The notes: generated from the sequence alone by a model not told the origin. A DNA stretch of 64,000 nt from Typhlomys cinereus (GCA_023101885.1 JALPQD010000395.1:72001-136000); one strand, 5' to 3'. Counted from the first letter of the stretch, positions 51,815 to 63,793 are shown. A program made the numbers and translations.

Positions 51815-52035
51815 TCTGGGGGTGAGGCATCTGCCTGTGATCCTAGCATTGGGGAGATTAAGGAGTTTGAGACTAGCCAAAGCAGGCTCCTCCATAGCAG
51901 TTTCAAAGCCAAATAGAGCTACATAGCAAGATCCGGACTCAAAGACACAGTGGCTGGAGATGTAGCTCCACGGTAGAGACTTGCTTAGCATATGCATGAA
52001 GGCCTGGGTTCCTGTGTCACACACACACCCTACCC
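51815..52035 (+). repeat. B1+ID composite SINE
   Basis: B1-like gcctgtgatcctagcattgg and atagagctacatagcaagat are followed directly by ID-like tggctggagatgtagctcca and catgaaggcctgggttcctg. Confidence 0.75.
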
Positions 52036-53059
52036 ACTGTAAACCTGGACAAGCAGCATTTTCTCCGTTTCCCCATGTGTAAAATGAAGATGATACTTGG
52101 TGGAGAGGATTAAATGAGATCAACGTGCCTAGCACAGTGCCTGGCATATGGCCAGTCACCTCTCAATACACAGAACTGTCATTCTATTATTTATCACTCC
52201 TTGCCCGCCAGAGGTTTGAAGGAGGAAGCAGAACATTTTGTTTTAAGGACAGTCCCAGGTTAATGCCAGAACTAAAAGTTGAAAAACAAGAATTGTGATG
52301 GTAGATACTGGGACAGAGTCAGGTCCCACACACAGGCAAAGGCAGGGTCCCTGAAGACTTGAATAACACTTGGCCCTCGTAGTCAGGTAGAGCTGAAATC
52401 AAGCTGGCAAGAATTTCTAGTTTCCTTATGTGGAGGTTGACCAGAAAGGGAAAGTGACTTGGCTAAATCCTACTGTAAGGCCGAGATAGAACCTAGCTAG
52501 GATTCAAGTCTCCTATACCCAATATCATATTCTCTGGACAGCCAGCAATAAATGATGCTGGTAAGCTCATTTCGTTTTCCTCAAAGCTCCAAACGGGGGA
52601 GGGGAGGCAGAAGGGTCTCCTCTCTTCAAGAAGGAGACAACTGGATCTAACCGGATACCCACAACCACCACCACCAGGCATCTCCTTAGACAGGAGGAGA
52701 GACAGAAAGACAGTCTATCCTTAATTTCATATTGCACTCAGCCCCTAAGCATGGAACACCCACATGCTTCCCAGCATGCATGTCAGGGCCCTCACCAAAG
52801 GATTCTTCTTTCTTGGCTTCTGTCATATGTCAGTCAACCCCTCAGAGCATCCGTGCCCTCAAGTAAAGGGGGAAACACAGAATACAGAAGTAAGGCACTT
52901 CAACATACACTTAGGTAACCAATTGCTCTCTGACTGGCATTAAGGACCACTCCAAGGCTAGGAACACAAGCCTGGTATTGTGAATTAAGCCCCATGGAAG
53001 GGGAGACCATAGGCCCTAGGTGAGAACAAATTTCTGTGTTCACTGTAAATAATTGATAG

Positions 53060-53690
53060 TAAGCGACCATCTAGACACATTGTTATACACTGAGATCATT
53101 CACCACTCAACCAAAAAGTACCTTCTGCAACAGAGACCAACAGGTCAAAGAGCAAACTAAAGGGGACTATGGACAGCTCGACCCTAATCCAGAGAGCTAA
53201 ATCATCCCCTACCTCAGGGCTCAGGGACCCTTGCAGAAGGGGTAGTAAGAATGTAGAAATCTGAGGGTGGGGAGAGGTATTGCCCGACTGCAGATGCCAT
53301 TCATACCAGATCTCAACCAAGATCTCAGTCCATTCATATCTCCTTCCACCAGACCTCTACACAGCTGATCTATCAACACTCATCACAAAAGAGGGAGGAT
53401 CTCCACCCGGAGAGACTGTTAGGAAAGATGCAGGTCAAAACAGGGAGCTTCTTCACCCGAAGGTTTCCCATTGGCGGGCTGCTCATGCCCTAGGGGGTAC
53501 CCAGACCCTTATCAATGCAGGCATCCTTGCTGGGGTCCAATGGATCATACATGCAGGGGGGCATGGGATCAGGAGGGAGACCGGCTGGAAAGGAGAGCCA
53601 GTAGGGTGGGCTGGGAGGGGACTGAGAGGGCAGTAGGGAATGAAAATTTATTATTTGTTACATTTGTATAGGAAAGCTTCAAAAAATAAT
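53060..53690 (+). mobile_element. LINE-1 3' UTR fragment
   Basis: The block at about 53215-53260 (gggctcagggacccttgcag, then ggggtagtaagaatgtagaa) matches the copy at about 8249-8303. Both resemble rodent Lx-type 3' UTRs as I recall them. A G-rich run lies at 53555-53640, and the A/T-rich end at about 53680. No coding part is present. Confidence 0.65.
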
Positions 53691-53704
53691 TTTAATTTAT
53701 TTTA

Positions 53705-53938
53705 TTTTGCTCTGTGTGTATGTGTGTATCAGAGGGCACTGTGTGTCCCTGTGGAGGACCAATGGTGACTTTGTGAATCATCTTGGATTGCTTCTACCTC
53801 CTTTTTGCTTCTCTCTGGGATTTCCCAGGTCTGCTCACCTGGGCCAGAAATACAGGCCACTGCCTTTGCCACCTGGTGTTTTTATATGCGATCTGGGATC
53901 CAAACTCAGAACTAACCCCTGAACCATCTTTCCAGACC
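53705..53938 (-). repeat. B2-superfamily-like SINE at the L1 tail
   Basis: The tail tctgtgtgtatgtgtgtatc is followed by ggaccaatggtgactttgtg and ends taacccctgaaccatctttc. It lies in the A-rich end of the L1 fragment, so its target-site duplication is ambiguous. Confidence 0.82.
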
Positions 53939-54236
53939 AAAAATATAATTTTAAAAAAGTGGGAAGGTGTTATAAACCTTAAGATGGCAATGTATGTGTG
54001 TGACCAGTTCCTCTCAGTCTTGGGGCTAGTCCCTTAATTCCAGATTCATTCAGGGCACACAAAAAATACTTTGCTTGCAAAAACACATGAAGCAACCTCC
54101 TGAAGAGAATGCAAATGGTCAGCCTTACTGGGGAGAGGAAAAAGTTGGAGTGTACACTTGTCTAAACTTACTGAATTGTACCCTTAAAATGGACACATTT
54201 TAGTGTATTCAGATATATTGTATTTGTGTATGTATG

Positions 54237-54440
54237 GTTGTCATAGTTAAATACAGCTGTAGCCGTGTGGTGTGGCCAGTTCCCTCAGCCCTTGGTGATG
54301 GTGTGGGCTTTCCTGTCAGGCTGGACAAGGAACTGTAACCAGACTGTCCTAAGCCTGAATAAAACCCCTTGTTTTCTTAAGCCTTTTGGTTGTGAATTGT
54401 GAATTTATCAGCATCGGTGCAAGTTAACTGATAAAATGGT
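54237..54440 (+). repeat. URR1-like repeat (tentative)
   Basis: It shares ggaactgtaaccagactgtc and the following aataaaaccccttgttttct with the copy at 42758-43140. Confidence 0.5.
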
Positions 54441-54489
54441 ACTGGGGCCCTAACCAAGGGCCTAGCATATGCTATGCCCCCAGCCTTCA

Positions 54490-55000
54490 CTATATATCTC
54501 AAGGTGGCCTTGATTTTGCTTTCTAGCCCAGGCTGATCTCAACTCTTTTGGTGTTCGTTTTAAATATTTTTACCTATCTGCTTATTTATGACTGAGAGCA
54601 GAGTACAGGGATTGAACTCAGGTCACCATGTTTTCATGCAATCACCTTTACACTGGCTGTTTGCCTGTGTGTGTGTGTGTGTGTTTGTTTGTTTGTAACA
54701 GGGTATCACATAGTCCAGCCTGGCCTCCAGCTTGCTATGTAGTCAAGACTGAGTTGAATTCCTGAGCCTCCTGCCTCTGTCTGGGATTACAGGGGACCAT
54801 ACCAGCCTGGTCTGGAACTCTTGATCCTCTGTCTGAGAGAGTGCTGGGTTAAGGGACTGAACCACCATGCAAGGTATGTATGTCAGGAATACTTTAATAA
54901 AGCTTTATGTTTTGATTTTTTTTTTTTTTTTTTTTTTTTTTTGGACAGGATCTCACGATGCAGTCCAAGCTGGCCTGAAACTTGCAACCCTCTTCGCAAT
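54490..55000 (-). repeat. Three B1-type SINE fragments
   Basis: At about 54490-54545, ctcaaggtggccttgatttt. At 54700-54800, tagtccagcctggcctccag. At 54918-55000, poly-T (54918-54942) followed by ggacaggatctcacgatgca. Confidence 0.65.
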
Positions 55001-55441
55001 GACAGGAATGAACCTCCACAACTTCTCTGGATTCTTCAAGATGATATTCCATAGTGTGGGTATCACGGTTTGGAAATTTCTGGAACAGTCAGACATAGAG
55101 GTAGAGAGGGTGTGCTAAAGGATGGTGTCCGTGGGAGACAACTAAAGGTGTCTTCATTGGACCCTGGGGGCCATGTGATTGGCTCCAAAGCTTCTGGCAG
55201 GAGGGGAAGGATCCTGCTAGGGATAGGTGGGACCTTAGAGGGAGACAATGGAACACCCAGCATAGAGATTTGTTCTGAGAAGACAACGACATGCTCTGAA
55301 AGTCCTCTGCTCTGTTAATAAATCAGAGCAGTTATTGCCTTTGGGTGGGGGAGGAATAAAGGGTTTTGCCATTTGAGTTTAAGTGTTGGAGAGGGAGCCA
55401 TGTGGTTGGCAAGCATTCCAGTACTTCCTTCCGAACTGCCC

Positions 55442-55681
55442 CTTAGCTTGCGCCTTAGCCCTGCGCCTTAGCCCTGCGCCTTAGCCCTGCGCCTTAGCCC
55501 TGCGCCTTAGCCCTGCCCCTTAGCCCTGCGCCTTAGCCTTGTGCCTTAGTCCTGTCCCTTAGCCCTGTCGCTTAGCCCTGAGCCTTAGCCCTGTGCCTTA
55601 GTCCTGTCCCTTAGCCCTGTCCCTTAGCCCTGAGCCTTAGTCCTGTCTCTTAGTCCTGTCCCTTAGCCCTGTCCCTTAGCT
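55442..55681. repeat. 12-bp minisatellite (CTTAGCCCTGCS)n
   Basis: About twenty units with steady 12-bp period. Left units read cttagccctgcg, while right units read cttagccctgtc or cttagccctgag. On the minus strand the right half gives GGGACAGGGCTAAGGGACAGG, a G-quadruplex-compatible pattern. Confidence 0.95.
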
Positions 55682-55779
55682 CTCTCAGAGAGCTTCTCAA
55701 CTCAAACACTGGGAACCCCTGCTCCCTTGCCTGAAGTCATTTTCTTTTTTCTTAAATGTTCTGTATTTTCATTGTGCGT

Positions 55780-55912
55780 GTGCTGTGTGTGTTAGAGGAT
55801 AACTTTCAGGAGTTAGTTCTCTCCTTCCACCATGTGGGCCCTGGAAATCATCCTTGGGTCTTCTGGTTTGGTGGCAACCATCTTCCCGCACTGAGCCAGT
55901 CTCTCCAGTCCC
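55780..55912 (-). repeat. B3-type SINE
   Basis: It reads caggagttagttctctcctt, then ccaccatgtgggccctggaa, gtcttctggtttggtggcaa and cactgagccagtctctccag. Confidence 0.75.
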
Positions 55913-55939
55913 TGAGGTCATTGTTAAGGTCAGTTTGTT

Positions 55940-56150
55940 TTTTTGTTTTTTTTTTTTCTTTGACTGGCCTCAAACTGGATAAGTAGCCAAGGGTGACGTT
56001 GAACCCCTGACCCTCTCCCCTCTGCCTTCTGAGGTCTGGGATCACAGGCCTGTGCCACCACACCCAGTGTTATTCAATGCTGGTAATGGAACCAAGGCTT
56101 CATGCACACTGACAAATATGCAGCCAACTGAACGACATTCTCAGCCCATT
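55940..56150 (-). repeat. B1 then ID-type SINE fragments
   Basis: B1-like gactggcctcaaactggata and gaggtctgggatcacaggcc are followed by ID-like tgctggtaatggaaccaagg and gccaactgaacgacattctc. Confidence 0.7.
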
Positions 56151-56464
56151 GTTAAGGTTTGTTTATTTGTTTGTTTGTTTTAGCAATAATGGGTATTTTT
56201 GTAACATTTTCACACGTGTATACCATCGTACTTCATTCAACTCATATTCACATCCATCATTCTCCTTTCTCTCTCTTCTAAATGACCTTTTTTTCTTTTT
56301 TCCCCCAGTGCTGGGATGGCAGCACAGGGCTTCTGCAGCTGCTAGGGAAGCATTTTACTATGGACCTTTAAAATTGGAGTGAACTTCAGCATTTCACACA
56401 CTTATAGAACATACGTGTTGTTTTTCTTGTGCTGAGAATCTATTGGCACTCCAGGTTCATCTGT

Positions 56465-56830
56465 TCTGTGTGTGTGTGTGCGTGCAAGTGTATGTGTGTA
56501 TGCATGTGTGCGTGCAAGCATGTATGTGCGCTGTTGGGAGCATATCTGGATGCAGTATACTTGCATGTACAGGACAGAGGTAGACATTGGGAATCGTGTC
56601 TTTCATTATTCTCTATTTTTGAGACAGTGTCTCTCGCAGAACTTGGACCTTACCAACTCACTACCCTGGCCGGCCAGTGCACTCTAGGGATCTGCTTGTC
56701 TCTGCCTCTCCTGCGTTGTATGGGACACACGCTGCCAGCTTGCATTATGTGTGAGGCCTGAGGATCCAGAGCCGGGTCCTCCTGTTTGCATAGCAAGCAC
56801 TTTGTCAATGAGCCCCACTCCCCTCCCGCC
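56465..56830 (-). repeat. B4-type SINE with TG-rich tail
   Basis: The TG-rich tail at 56465-56530 is followed by gacagtgtctctcgcagaac, tgtgtgaggcctgaggatcc and catagcaagcactttgtcaa. Confidence 0.65.
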
Positions 56831-57025
56831 CACACACAGTTGTTTACTGGTTAATTCCTATCTTTTCCTTACTTTTCTACTTTCGGTCACAGTTGTCATT
56901 TTGTCAAGCCCCTACCTTAGCCGGATGGTCTTTTTGTAAAAACCACACCTTTACTTTCTGAGTCATTCCCAGGCTAATCCTTAGCAACGTCTGAGATTAT
57001 AAAAGACTATGACCTGACCCAGGCG

Positions 57026-57031
57026 CTCTCT

Positions 57032-57066
<35 letters not shown>

Positions 57067-57067
57067 G

Positions 57068-57096
<29 letters not shown>
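57026..57096. repeat. (CT)n microsatellite
   Basis: About 70 bases of ct with a few interruptions (cctc, gtctc, tttc). Confidence 0.95.
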
Positions 57097-57098
<2 letters not shown>

Positions 57099-58877
57099 TA
57101 TTGATCCGGAAGACTTTCTCAGCTGCACAAGGCCAGAAACTAGAGACGCTGTCTCTGCCCATTGTGCTCTGCCACCCCTTCCCTTGGTGACACTTAGGGA
57201 TATAGAAGAATCTGGGGCAGGAAGGGAAGGGACTCTGCTGCCCACCAGCTGGGCCTGAACAGAGAATGCCACCTACAGCCCCTGACTCACCAGTCCTTTG
57301 TCAGGAAGTGGCTTCTGCCAACCTGTCTCCCAGTGGGGCTGCCCCACCCCGCCCTGCCCTACAGCGCATTTGGAAACAAGACCCAAAGGTGAAAGAATAT
57401 TGACCCTTTCCTTCTAGGGAGGGTCCAGAACCTGGACTGAGGCCCAGAGAAGGCATTTCCCCAGAACTTTCAGCAGGAACTCCAGCAACCTTCCTTGTCT
57501 GTAGGAAGGAGGGGAGCCCCCCTCCCTTGCCCCCACCTGGCTCTGGTCTCTCTCCTTCTTGGTTGGCTCTGAGCCCCGGCTCCGCTCTCCCCACAAACCT
57601 GTCAGACCTGAAATAGATGAGAAGAAATAAAAACAAACACCTCCAGTAAACAGCAGGGGTGCGGATGAATGGGATTTTGTTTTTAAGGAATATCGTGTGT
57701 CCACCACTGTTTACTGGGTTGGCATGGCCCCCGGTGCGGAAAAGATCCTGGCACTGTGCGGGGACCGCCCCTCTCTATTAATTGTTGGGTGGTGGGAGGA
57801 GCTGCAGCTGAAACCTGGTCCACCCATCACCTGGCTTCTACTTAAAACTCCCTTCTTGCTCCTTCAGTGGTGTGTCGCTATCATTTCACTCCAGTCCTCC
57901 CCCAGAGCCCCCCAAAGTCCAGAGCCCAGCCATCGCCCAAGCCCTTGGCTGACCTGCCTGCTTCCAGCAGTTATTCCCCACGGGGTAGTCACGTGGATTG
58001 CTCTAAAACACGAACATGGTCATGCCAACCCCCGCCCCTTAAACCTGTGGTTCCCACTATCCTGACAAAGCCAGATTCTTAAATGTGGCATTTGGGGGTC
58101 CTGCCAGCTTCCTCCCTTTCCCTTCACCAGGCACCCCAAGCTTTCACATCCTTAGACCTGCTCTGCTTTGTCTTATCTCCAAGCTGAGAATTGCTTAGTC
58201 CTTTCCTCCCCGTCTTCACCCTTCCAAACGCCGCTCAGACTCTCAGCTGAAGCTATCTTTCATCAGAGAACCCCCACTTTAGGTGAGTGCCCACCATTAT
58301 TACACTCCAAACTCTTTCTTCACGGCAACCAGCATGCTTCAACTACTTGAGCATGGGCACGTGGCATTATCTGTGTACCTTCTGCTTTGAGGATCAGGGC
58401 TGTCTTCATTCCATGTGACACGTGATGTCGTGGGCACCTGTGATATACAACAGGCCCGCTGCCCTGGGAGATGTGGGGAATTGACAGTGGGAGGCCCACC
58501 CATGTGTGGTGGGGCCTGTAGTGGCCATTTCCATCTTATTGAACAGTAGAGTCCACCCCATAGCACATCCGTTAGCAGAGCTCCAGGTCATGGCTCCATG
58601 GTCGGACCCAGTGACATGAAGTCAGGCAGGAAGGGGGGGCAGCAAGAGTGCAGGGAATGAATGTAAGGAATGATAATAGCTTCCAAAGCTCCCTCCCATG
58701 CATGGCAGCTCCTTCTGCATTCAGCTGGGGGAAGGCGGGCTCATGTTCACCACCCCTGAGAGCAGACAGTCCTTGGGGGTCCTATATCTTCTAGGACATA
58801 AAACTGAGGCTCACTGAGGCTATGAGTGGTCTGAAATTCCAAACAAGTAAAGAAAGAATAAAGATAAGGCTGGGGCG

Positions 58878-59030
58878 GGGAGCTGGGATGTGGCTCAATG
58901 GTAGAGCACATGCTCAGCGTGCTAGAGGCCCTGGGTTCCAGTCCCAGGACAGGAAGAAAGGAACAGAAGGAAGAAAAAGAAAAGGAGGAAGAGGAGGAGA
59001 AGGAAGAGGAAGAGGAGTCCTCTCTGGCTG
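58878..59030 (+). repeat. ID-type SINE with purine-rich tail
   Basis: It reads agctgggatgtggctcaatg, gtagagcacatgctcagcgt, then gaggccctgggttccagtcc and (gaagga/gagga)n to about 59027. Confidence 0.85.
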
Positions 59031-59204
59031 CTTCTTAATACAGCCCTCTTAAAACACTTAATCCTATGGCCTCATCCGTTTCTCAAATCCAGCCTAAGTC
59101 TCTGCTCACCTACTATCGAGTCTCCAGGCTCTGAGTGTTACTTAGTGATATCATCAGGACACTTTCCACACCAATGAATATTCATCTACTTTGTCCCCCC
59201 CCTC

Positions 59205-59330
59205 CCGTTTCATAGAGCACAGGCTGGCCTTGAACTCTCTATGCAGGAGGATGACCTTGCTCTTCCCAACCCCCTGCCTGCACCTCCCGAGTGCTGAGAT
59301 TACAGGTTTGCACCACTACGCCTGGCTTAC
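59205..59330 (-). repeat. B1-type SINE
   Basis: It reads agcacaggctggccttgaac, then ctcccgagtgctgagattac and aggtttgcaccactacgcct. Confidence 0.8.
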
Positions 59331-59539
59331 CAGGGGTTAAATTGAACCCACAATTGTGTGTACATGTGTTTACCGATAAAGTTACCTCCCTAGCCCCCGC
59401 CCCCCCGTTTTTTGTTTATTTGTTTGTTTTGAGACAGCAACTTGCTATGAAGACCACTCTGGCTTTAAACTCAAAGCTATTCTCCTGCCTCTGCTAAGGC
59501 ATGTGCCCCATCCTGGTTCCATCCACTAAGTGGGAGGGG

Positions 59540-59880
59540 TGTTTGTTTCGCTGTCCTGAGGATTGAACCCAGGTCCCACTACATGCTAAGCCTCTGCTCT
59601 ATCTCCAGCCCTCCCTTTACTTAGTCATTTGAGACAAAGTCTCCATAAGTTGCCCTGGCTGGCCTTGAACTCTCAACCTTCCTGCTTCAGTCTCCCAAGT
59701 AGCTAGGGTTACATGCCGCTAGCCCTGGGTTTGTTTTATTTATTCATCCTTGGAGATAATCTCACTACATAGCTTAGGCTGACCTAAACTCAAGATGTAG
59801 GGTCTTGAACTCTGGATCTTCTTGCCTCTATCTCTCAAGTGTTGGGATAAGAGGGGCCTGGGACACTCCACCCAGCTCCC
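59540..59880 (-). repeat. ID-type SINE followed by two B1-type fragments
   Basis: ID-like gaggattgaacccaggtccc is followed by tctgctctatctccagccct. B1-like pieces follow at about 59620-59730 (ccctggctggccttgaactc) and 59735-59870 (agcttaggctgacctaaact). Confidence 0.72.
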
Positions 59881-61514
59881 CAGTCTTTTCTTAGGGTGAC
59901 GTTCTAGCAGTGAAATTGTGGGCTACACCTCCTTTGAGGCTCGATGGCAAACTGCCCTCTGGAATTGACTGTAGCAGCAAGTAGTGTGTTGGTCATGTGT
60001 CCCCGTCAAGAAGCCTTTGCACTGGTCACGTGACTTGTGCACCCACACCCGTCTTTTACTTCCCATCCCCTTGTCCTCTGAAGAATCCGGGGGAGCCTAG
60101 TGAGGCCCTGGAGCCCCTTATTGCTCAGCCTGCCGGTGCAGGGCTGTCCCTCCCAGTTCCTCTGGGCTGGTGGTGAAGAGCCCGGGCTCCCCCACCCCCA
60201 CCCACCTCTTCCACTTTAACTTGGGTTTCCTGCTGGGCCACAGCTGCCCCTCACCAGCGGGTGACTCAGAGCCTTCCAGAATGGATGGCAGTGCTAGGGC
60301 CTGCCCAGCCCTCTGGGTTGGGTGACTAAGCTTGTGGTGACAGGGCGGGGCTCCTGGGTGGGCGGGCCTCTCTCTCTCTCTCTCTCTCTCTCAATCTTGT
60401 CTTTGCTTATTTCTATCTTCTAGGCCTTCTCCAGAAAATGGGGACAATCCTGAACATACACATACACAAAAAAATTTTTTCCTGAATGCCAAGTGTGCCA
60501 TGGGAACTGTGCCACAAGATACCACTGTGGAGAGAGTTACAGAGAGAAGGCAAAGGGAAGTGTGTGTGACGGGGAGAGATGGTGAGGAGAGCCACTGGCC
60601 TGCTGTGAAGGACTGGTCAGGAGAGAGGTGGCAAGGACTGGTCAGGAGCAGAGAGAGAGCAAGGACCGGGCCTCCTTTCTCCATGCATCACCATGAGAAT
60701 TGGGGAAATCGGGGACCAGAGTCTGGGGCAAACTGGTGCTAGGCGCCGATCTAGCTTGACAAGAGCAGCACCTAGGCTGGGTTTGGCCCCCACCACTGGC
60801 TCCACCAGAGAGGCCTGAATGAGGAAGCTGAGATAATACTTTCTGAGAGACACTTGGGAACGGTCTCATTGTCATTAGAGTGGGTACATGGGACGGATGT
60901 GTGTGTGTGTGTGTACATGAGTATATACAATTTAGTATCTATACTTCAGTGGTACTATGCATTCTGCTAAGAGGATCAGTCCCAACCAAGGACAAAAATC
61001 CTCTCCCTACTTCCAAATCCAGCCAGGAGACCCTAGCTGTCCAGTTACTTTGTAGAATGGAGCCATGAGAAACATGGTAACCTTGGAGTGCTTGGAAGAT
61101 ACATTGTCTCACTGGCCTCATAAGGATAAGGATGGTGGATAAGGCCCTGCTTGAATCTCCTCTGCTAGGGAGCACACCTCAGGTTTGCAGACCTCTAAGC
61201 AAGGGACAACACAGCTTTGACACAGGACAGGCCCACACCCAAGGCATGCTGGCCTAGGACACATTTACTTTTCTCAGCCCCATTTGCAGATGAAGAAACT
61301 ATGGCTCAAAGACAGATCAGTTGCAAGGCCACAGGAACATGGGCTGTCACTATCCTGGACCTCAGTTTCTGTAGAAGGGGTCAGCAGTCCCCATCAAAGT
61401 GCTTTGGAATAACAAGGGCCAGCCATCCTCAATGACTGGAGAGGTATTCCTAAGAGTATGTGCCATGAGCAGTGTGGGCAGTCAGGGTAGACGCGGGGCA
61501 GACTCACTAGAGTC

Positions 61515-61554
61515 TAATTATTGCTATTATTGTTATTATTATTATTATTATTAA
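61515..61554. repeat. (ATT)n microsatellite
   Basis: attattattattattattaa preceded by attgctattattgttatt. Confidence 0.93.
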
Positions 61555-61984
61555 TTGCTCTTGGCAATAGGGCCCAGGACTCAGTCAGCACACAGCCCGC
61601 TGTGTTCTAGCTCAGCTTGAAGTAGGGCACTGGGAGCCCCTGGCTGGGAAGTTATGGCTTGAGGCAGGATAGCATTCTGGGAAGAGGGGTCACCTGTGAG
61701 CCAGGCCACCAGGGATAGAAAGAAGTCATGTTGCAGGTGTGCCAGGTCAGCCGCAGAGCTGATTCGAGGAATTCCTCTGGGGCCTGCTACAAGTGCAGAA
61801 GACTCCCTCCGGGCGAGCAAGGTTGGAAGGACCAGTGTGGGGAAAGAAGGTCAGGCACAAGGAGTGTAGTTTCTTCCTTTCCTTCTTCTTTCATTTGTTT
61901 TTAATAAAATAATGCACGGGCACAGCTCTCAGTTGCATTACTATTAAATAATAGCGCAGGCACAACTCTCAGCTTTATTACTAT

Positions 61985-62110
61985 TATTTTTTGAAGCAGG
62001 ATCTCCTGCCACCCAGTCTGCTTACTTTCTCCAACTTGCCATGCAACCAAGGATAAACTTGAACTCCTGAACCTCTTGCCGCTGCCCCCTGAGTTCTGGG
62101 ATCCTAGGGT
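61985..62110 (-). repeat. B1-type SINE, diverged
   Basis: It reads gaagcaggatctcctgccac, then gaactcctgaacctcttgcc and cccctgagttctgggatcct. Confidence 0.65.
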
Positions 62111-62111
62111 C

Positions 62112-62190
62112 TTTAGCATCTAGACCTGCAGTCTATTGACTGAGCGAGGAGCATCTAGGCCTGCAGTCTACTGACTGAGCAACAGCCTCG
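62112..62190. repeat. About 40-bp tandem duplication
   Basis: gcatctagacctgcagtcta followed by ttgactgagc is repeated as gcatctaggcctgcagtcta followed by ctgactgagc. Confidence 0.85.
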
Positions 62191-62220
62191 AACCCTCTTG
62201 ATTAGTTTAAAAACAATGTT

Positions 62221-62371
62221 TTTGAGGTAGATGAGATGGTTCAGTGGTTAAGGTGCCTGCTTGCAAACCTGGCAACCTGAGGTTGATCGCCAGTGGCCCA
62301 CGTGGTAAAAGGAGAGAACTGACTTCCAAAAGTTGTCCTCTGATGTGCTGAAGCGTCTCTCTCTCTTACAA
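62221..62371 (+). repeat. B3-type SINE
   Basis: It reads gtagatgagatggttcagtg, then ctgaggttgatcgccagtgg, cccacgtggtaaaaggagag and ccaaaagttgtcctctgatg, ending in acaaataaa. Confidence 0.75.
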
Positions 62372-62383
62372 ATAAAATACTAT

Positions 62384-62638
62384 ATATTTTTTTAATTTTT
62401 TTCATTCTTTATTCAATTGTGCATGTGCGTGTGCATATGTGCGTGTAGAACCATGGGCGAATTCGGGAACCATCCTTGTTTACTCTGCCCCAGGATTCAC
62501 AGGCTCCGCCCTACCAGGACCAGAAACACAGGCCGCTCCCGCTTCCGCCCAGCGTCTATACGTGGGGTCTAGGATTCGATCTCAGGACCTTCCGCCTGCA
62601 AGGCAGAGGCTTAACCCCTGAGCCACCTCTCCAGCCCC
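62384..62638 (-). mobile_element. B2-superfamily-like SINE (young subfamily) with 12-bp target-site duplication
   Basis: The direct repeats ataaaatactat are at 62372-62383 and 62639-62650. It shares gattcacaggctccgcccta and ggcttaacccctgagccacc with the nested copy at 34414-34723. Confidence 0.92.
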
Positions 62639-62654
62639 ATAAAATACTATGTTT

Positions 62655-62755
62655 TAAGTCACATGCAATGGTGCACATCTGTAATCCCAGCACTGCTACG
62701 GAGAGACAAGAAGTGGGTGGACTAGGAGAATCATCTGGACGCTCACAGGTCAGCT
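62655..62755 (+). repeat. B1-type SINE
   Basis: It reads tcacatgcaatggtgcacat, then ctgtaatcccagcactgcta and actaggagaatcatctggac. Confidence 0.72.
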
Positions 62756-62765
62756 CTCCTGGAGC

Positions 62766-62976
62766 ATGCAGAGGTCTAAGGGTGACTTCAGGAATCATCC
62801 TGGATTGCTCTACCTCCTTACTGCTTTGCTCTGGGGTTTCCCAGGCTCTGTCTTCCAGGGCCGAAAGTACTGGCTGCTCCATTTCTACCTGCATTTTACA
62901 GGAGATCTGAGATCCAAACTCAGGTCTCTGGCTTCTGAGGCAGAGACTTTATCCACAGAGTCATCTCTCCAGCCCA
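62766..62976 (-). repeat. B2-superfamily-like SINE
   Basis: It reads gtctaagggtgacttcagga, then ctctggggtttcccaggctc, ccaaactcaggtctctggct and tccacagagtcatctctcca. Confidence 0.85.
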
Positions 62977-63104
62977 ACAAAAGATATTTCATCTGAATTT
63001 TTTAAAAAAAAATTTAATATGATTACACTGAGCTTTATCAACATCATCGGGTTAATACTTACTCTTACTCATTGCTGGGCCATCTCAGACTCTTCCATGT
63101 ACCA

Positions 63105-63245
63105 CGGGTTAGGCTGAGCCTGGTGGCACATGCCTATGAGCCCAGTACTCAGCAGACCCAGGTAGGAAGATCACGGAGTCTGAGGTTGGTTGATCTTCAT
63201 GGCAGGCAGCAGGCAAGCCTGGGCTATGTGTGAGACTTTGTCTCA
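63105..63245 (+). repeat. B1-type SINE
   Basis: It reads gctgagcctggtggcacatg, then gagcccagtactcagcagac and gcctgggctatgtgtgagac. Confidence 0.8.
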
Positions 63246-63354
63246 AGCTCTCTGTCCTTGCAAACAAGGAAAGAGAGTACCACAGTTTATTCTCTTGCTC
63301 ATTGATGGACATCTGTGCCCCTTCCATTTGGGGTTAAGACAAATAAAGCTGCTG

Positions 63355-63440
63355 TGTGGACTGGAAATGTGGCTCAGTGGTAGAGAGCTTGCCTGGCATG
63401 CATGTGAACCTGGTTCAATCCCCGGCGCTGGGAGACAGCG
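63355..63440 (+). repeat. ID-type SINE
   Basis: It reads ctggaaatgtggctcagtgg, tagagagcttgcctggcatg, then cctggttcaatccccggcgc. Confidence 0.87.
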
Positions 63441-63659
63441 TAGCTTGGAGATTTGTTATCTGCATGTCACATGTGTGACCATCAGTTAGATGAAGATATG
63501 AAGCATTTCCCAAACCCCAGAAAGTTCTCTTGTGCCAGGCAATATTGCTTCAGAGATAATCACCATGTCAACTTTTATTACCCTAAACCAGGGGGTTTTT
63601 GGCCTAGAAGCTTATATAAACAGAATTTTAAAAGATTCAATATTTTTTTCGGTCTAGCT

Positions 63660-63689
63660 TCTTTTTTAAAAAAATTATTTATTTATCTG

Positions 63690-63724
<35 letters not shown>

Positions 63725-63793
63725 TTGAGGTCAGAGACAATTTTCCTCCACCACATGGGCTTCCAAGGATCAAACTCAGATCACTAAGTTTGG
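63660..63793 (-). repeat. B3-type SINE body with (GA)n tail
   Basis: The tail ttatttatctggagagagag and (ga)n to 63724 are followed by ctccaccacatgggcttcca and aaggatcaaactcagatcac. The head is replaced by the tandem array at 63794-63991. Confidence 0.7.

Noticed and set aside
55442..55681. Interstitial telomere-like repeat (TTAGCC)
   Set aside because: The period is 12 bp with a constant CCCTG block. It is not the TTAGGG hexamer.
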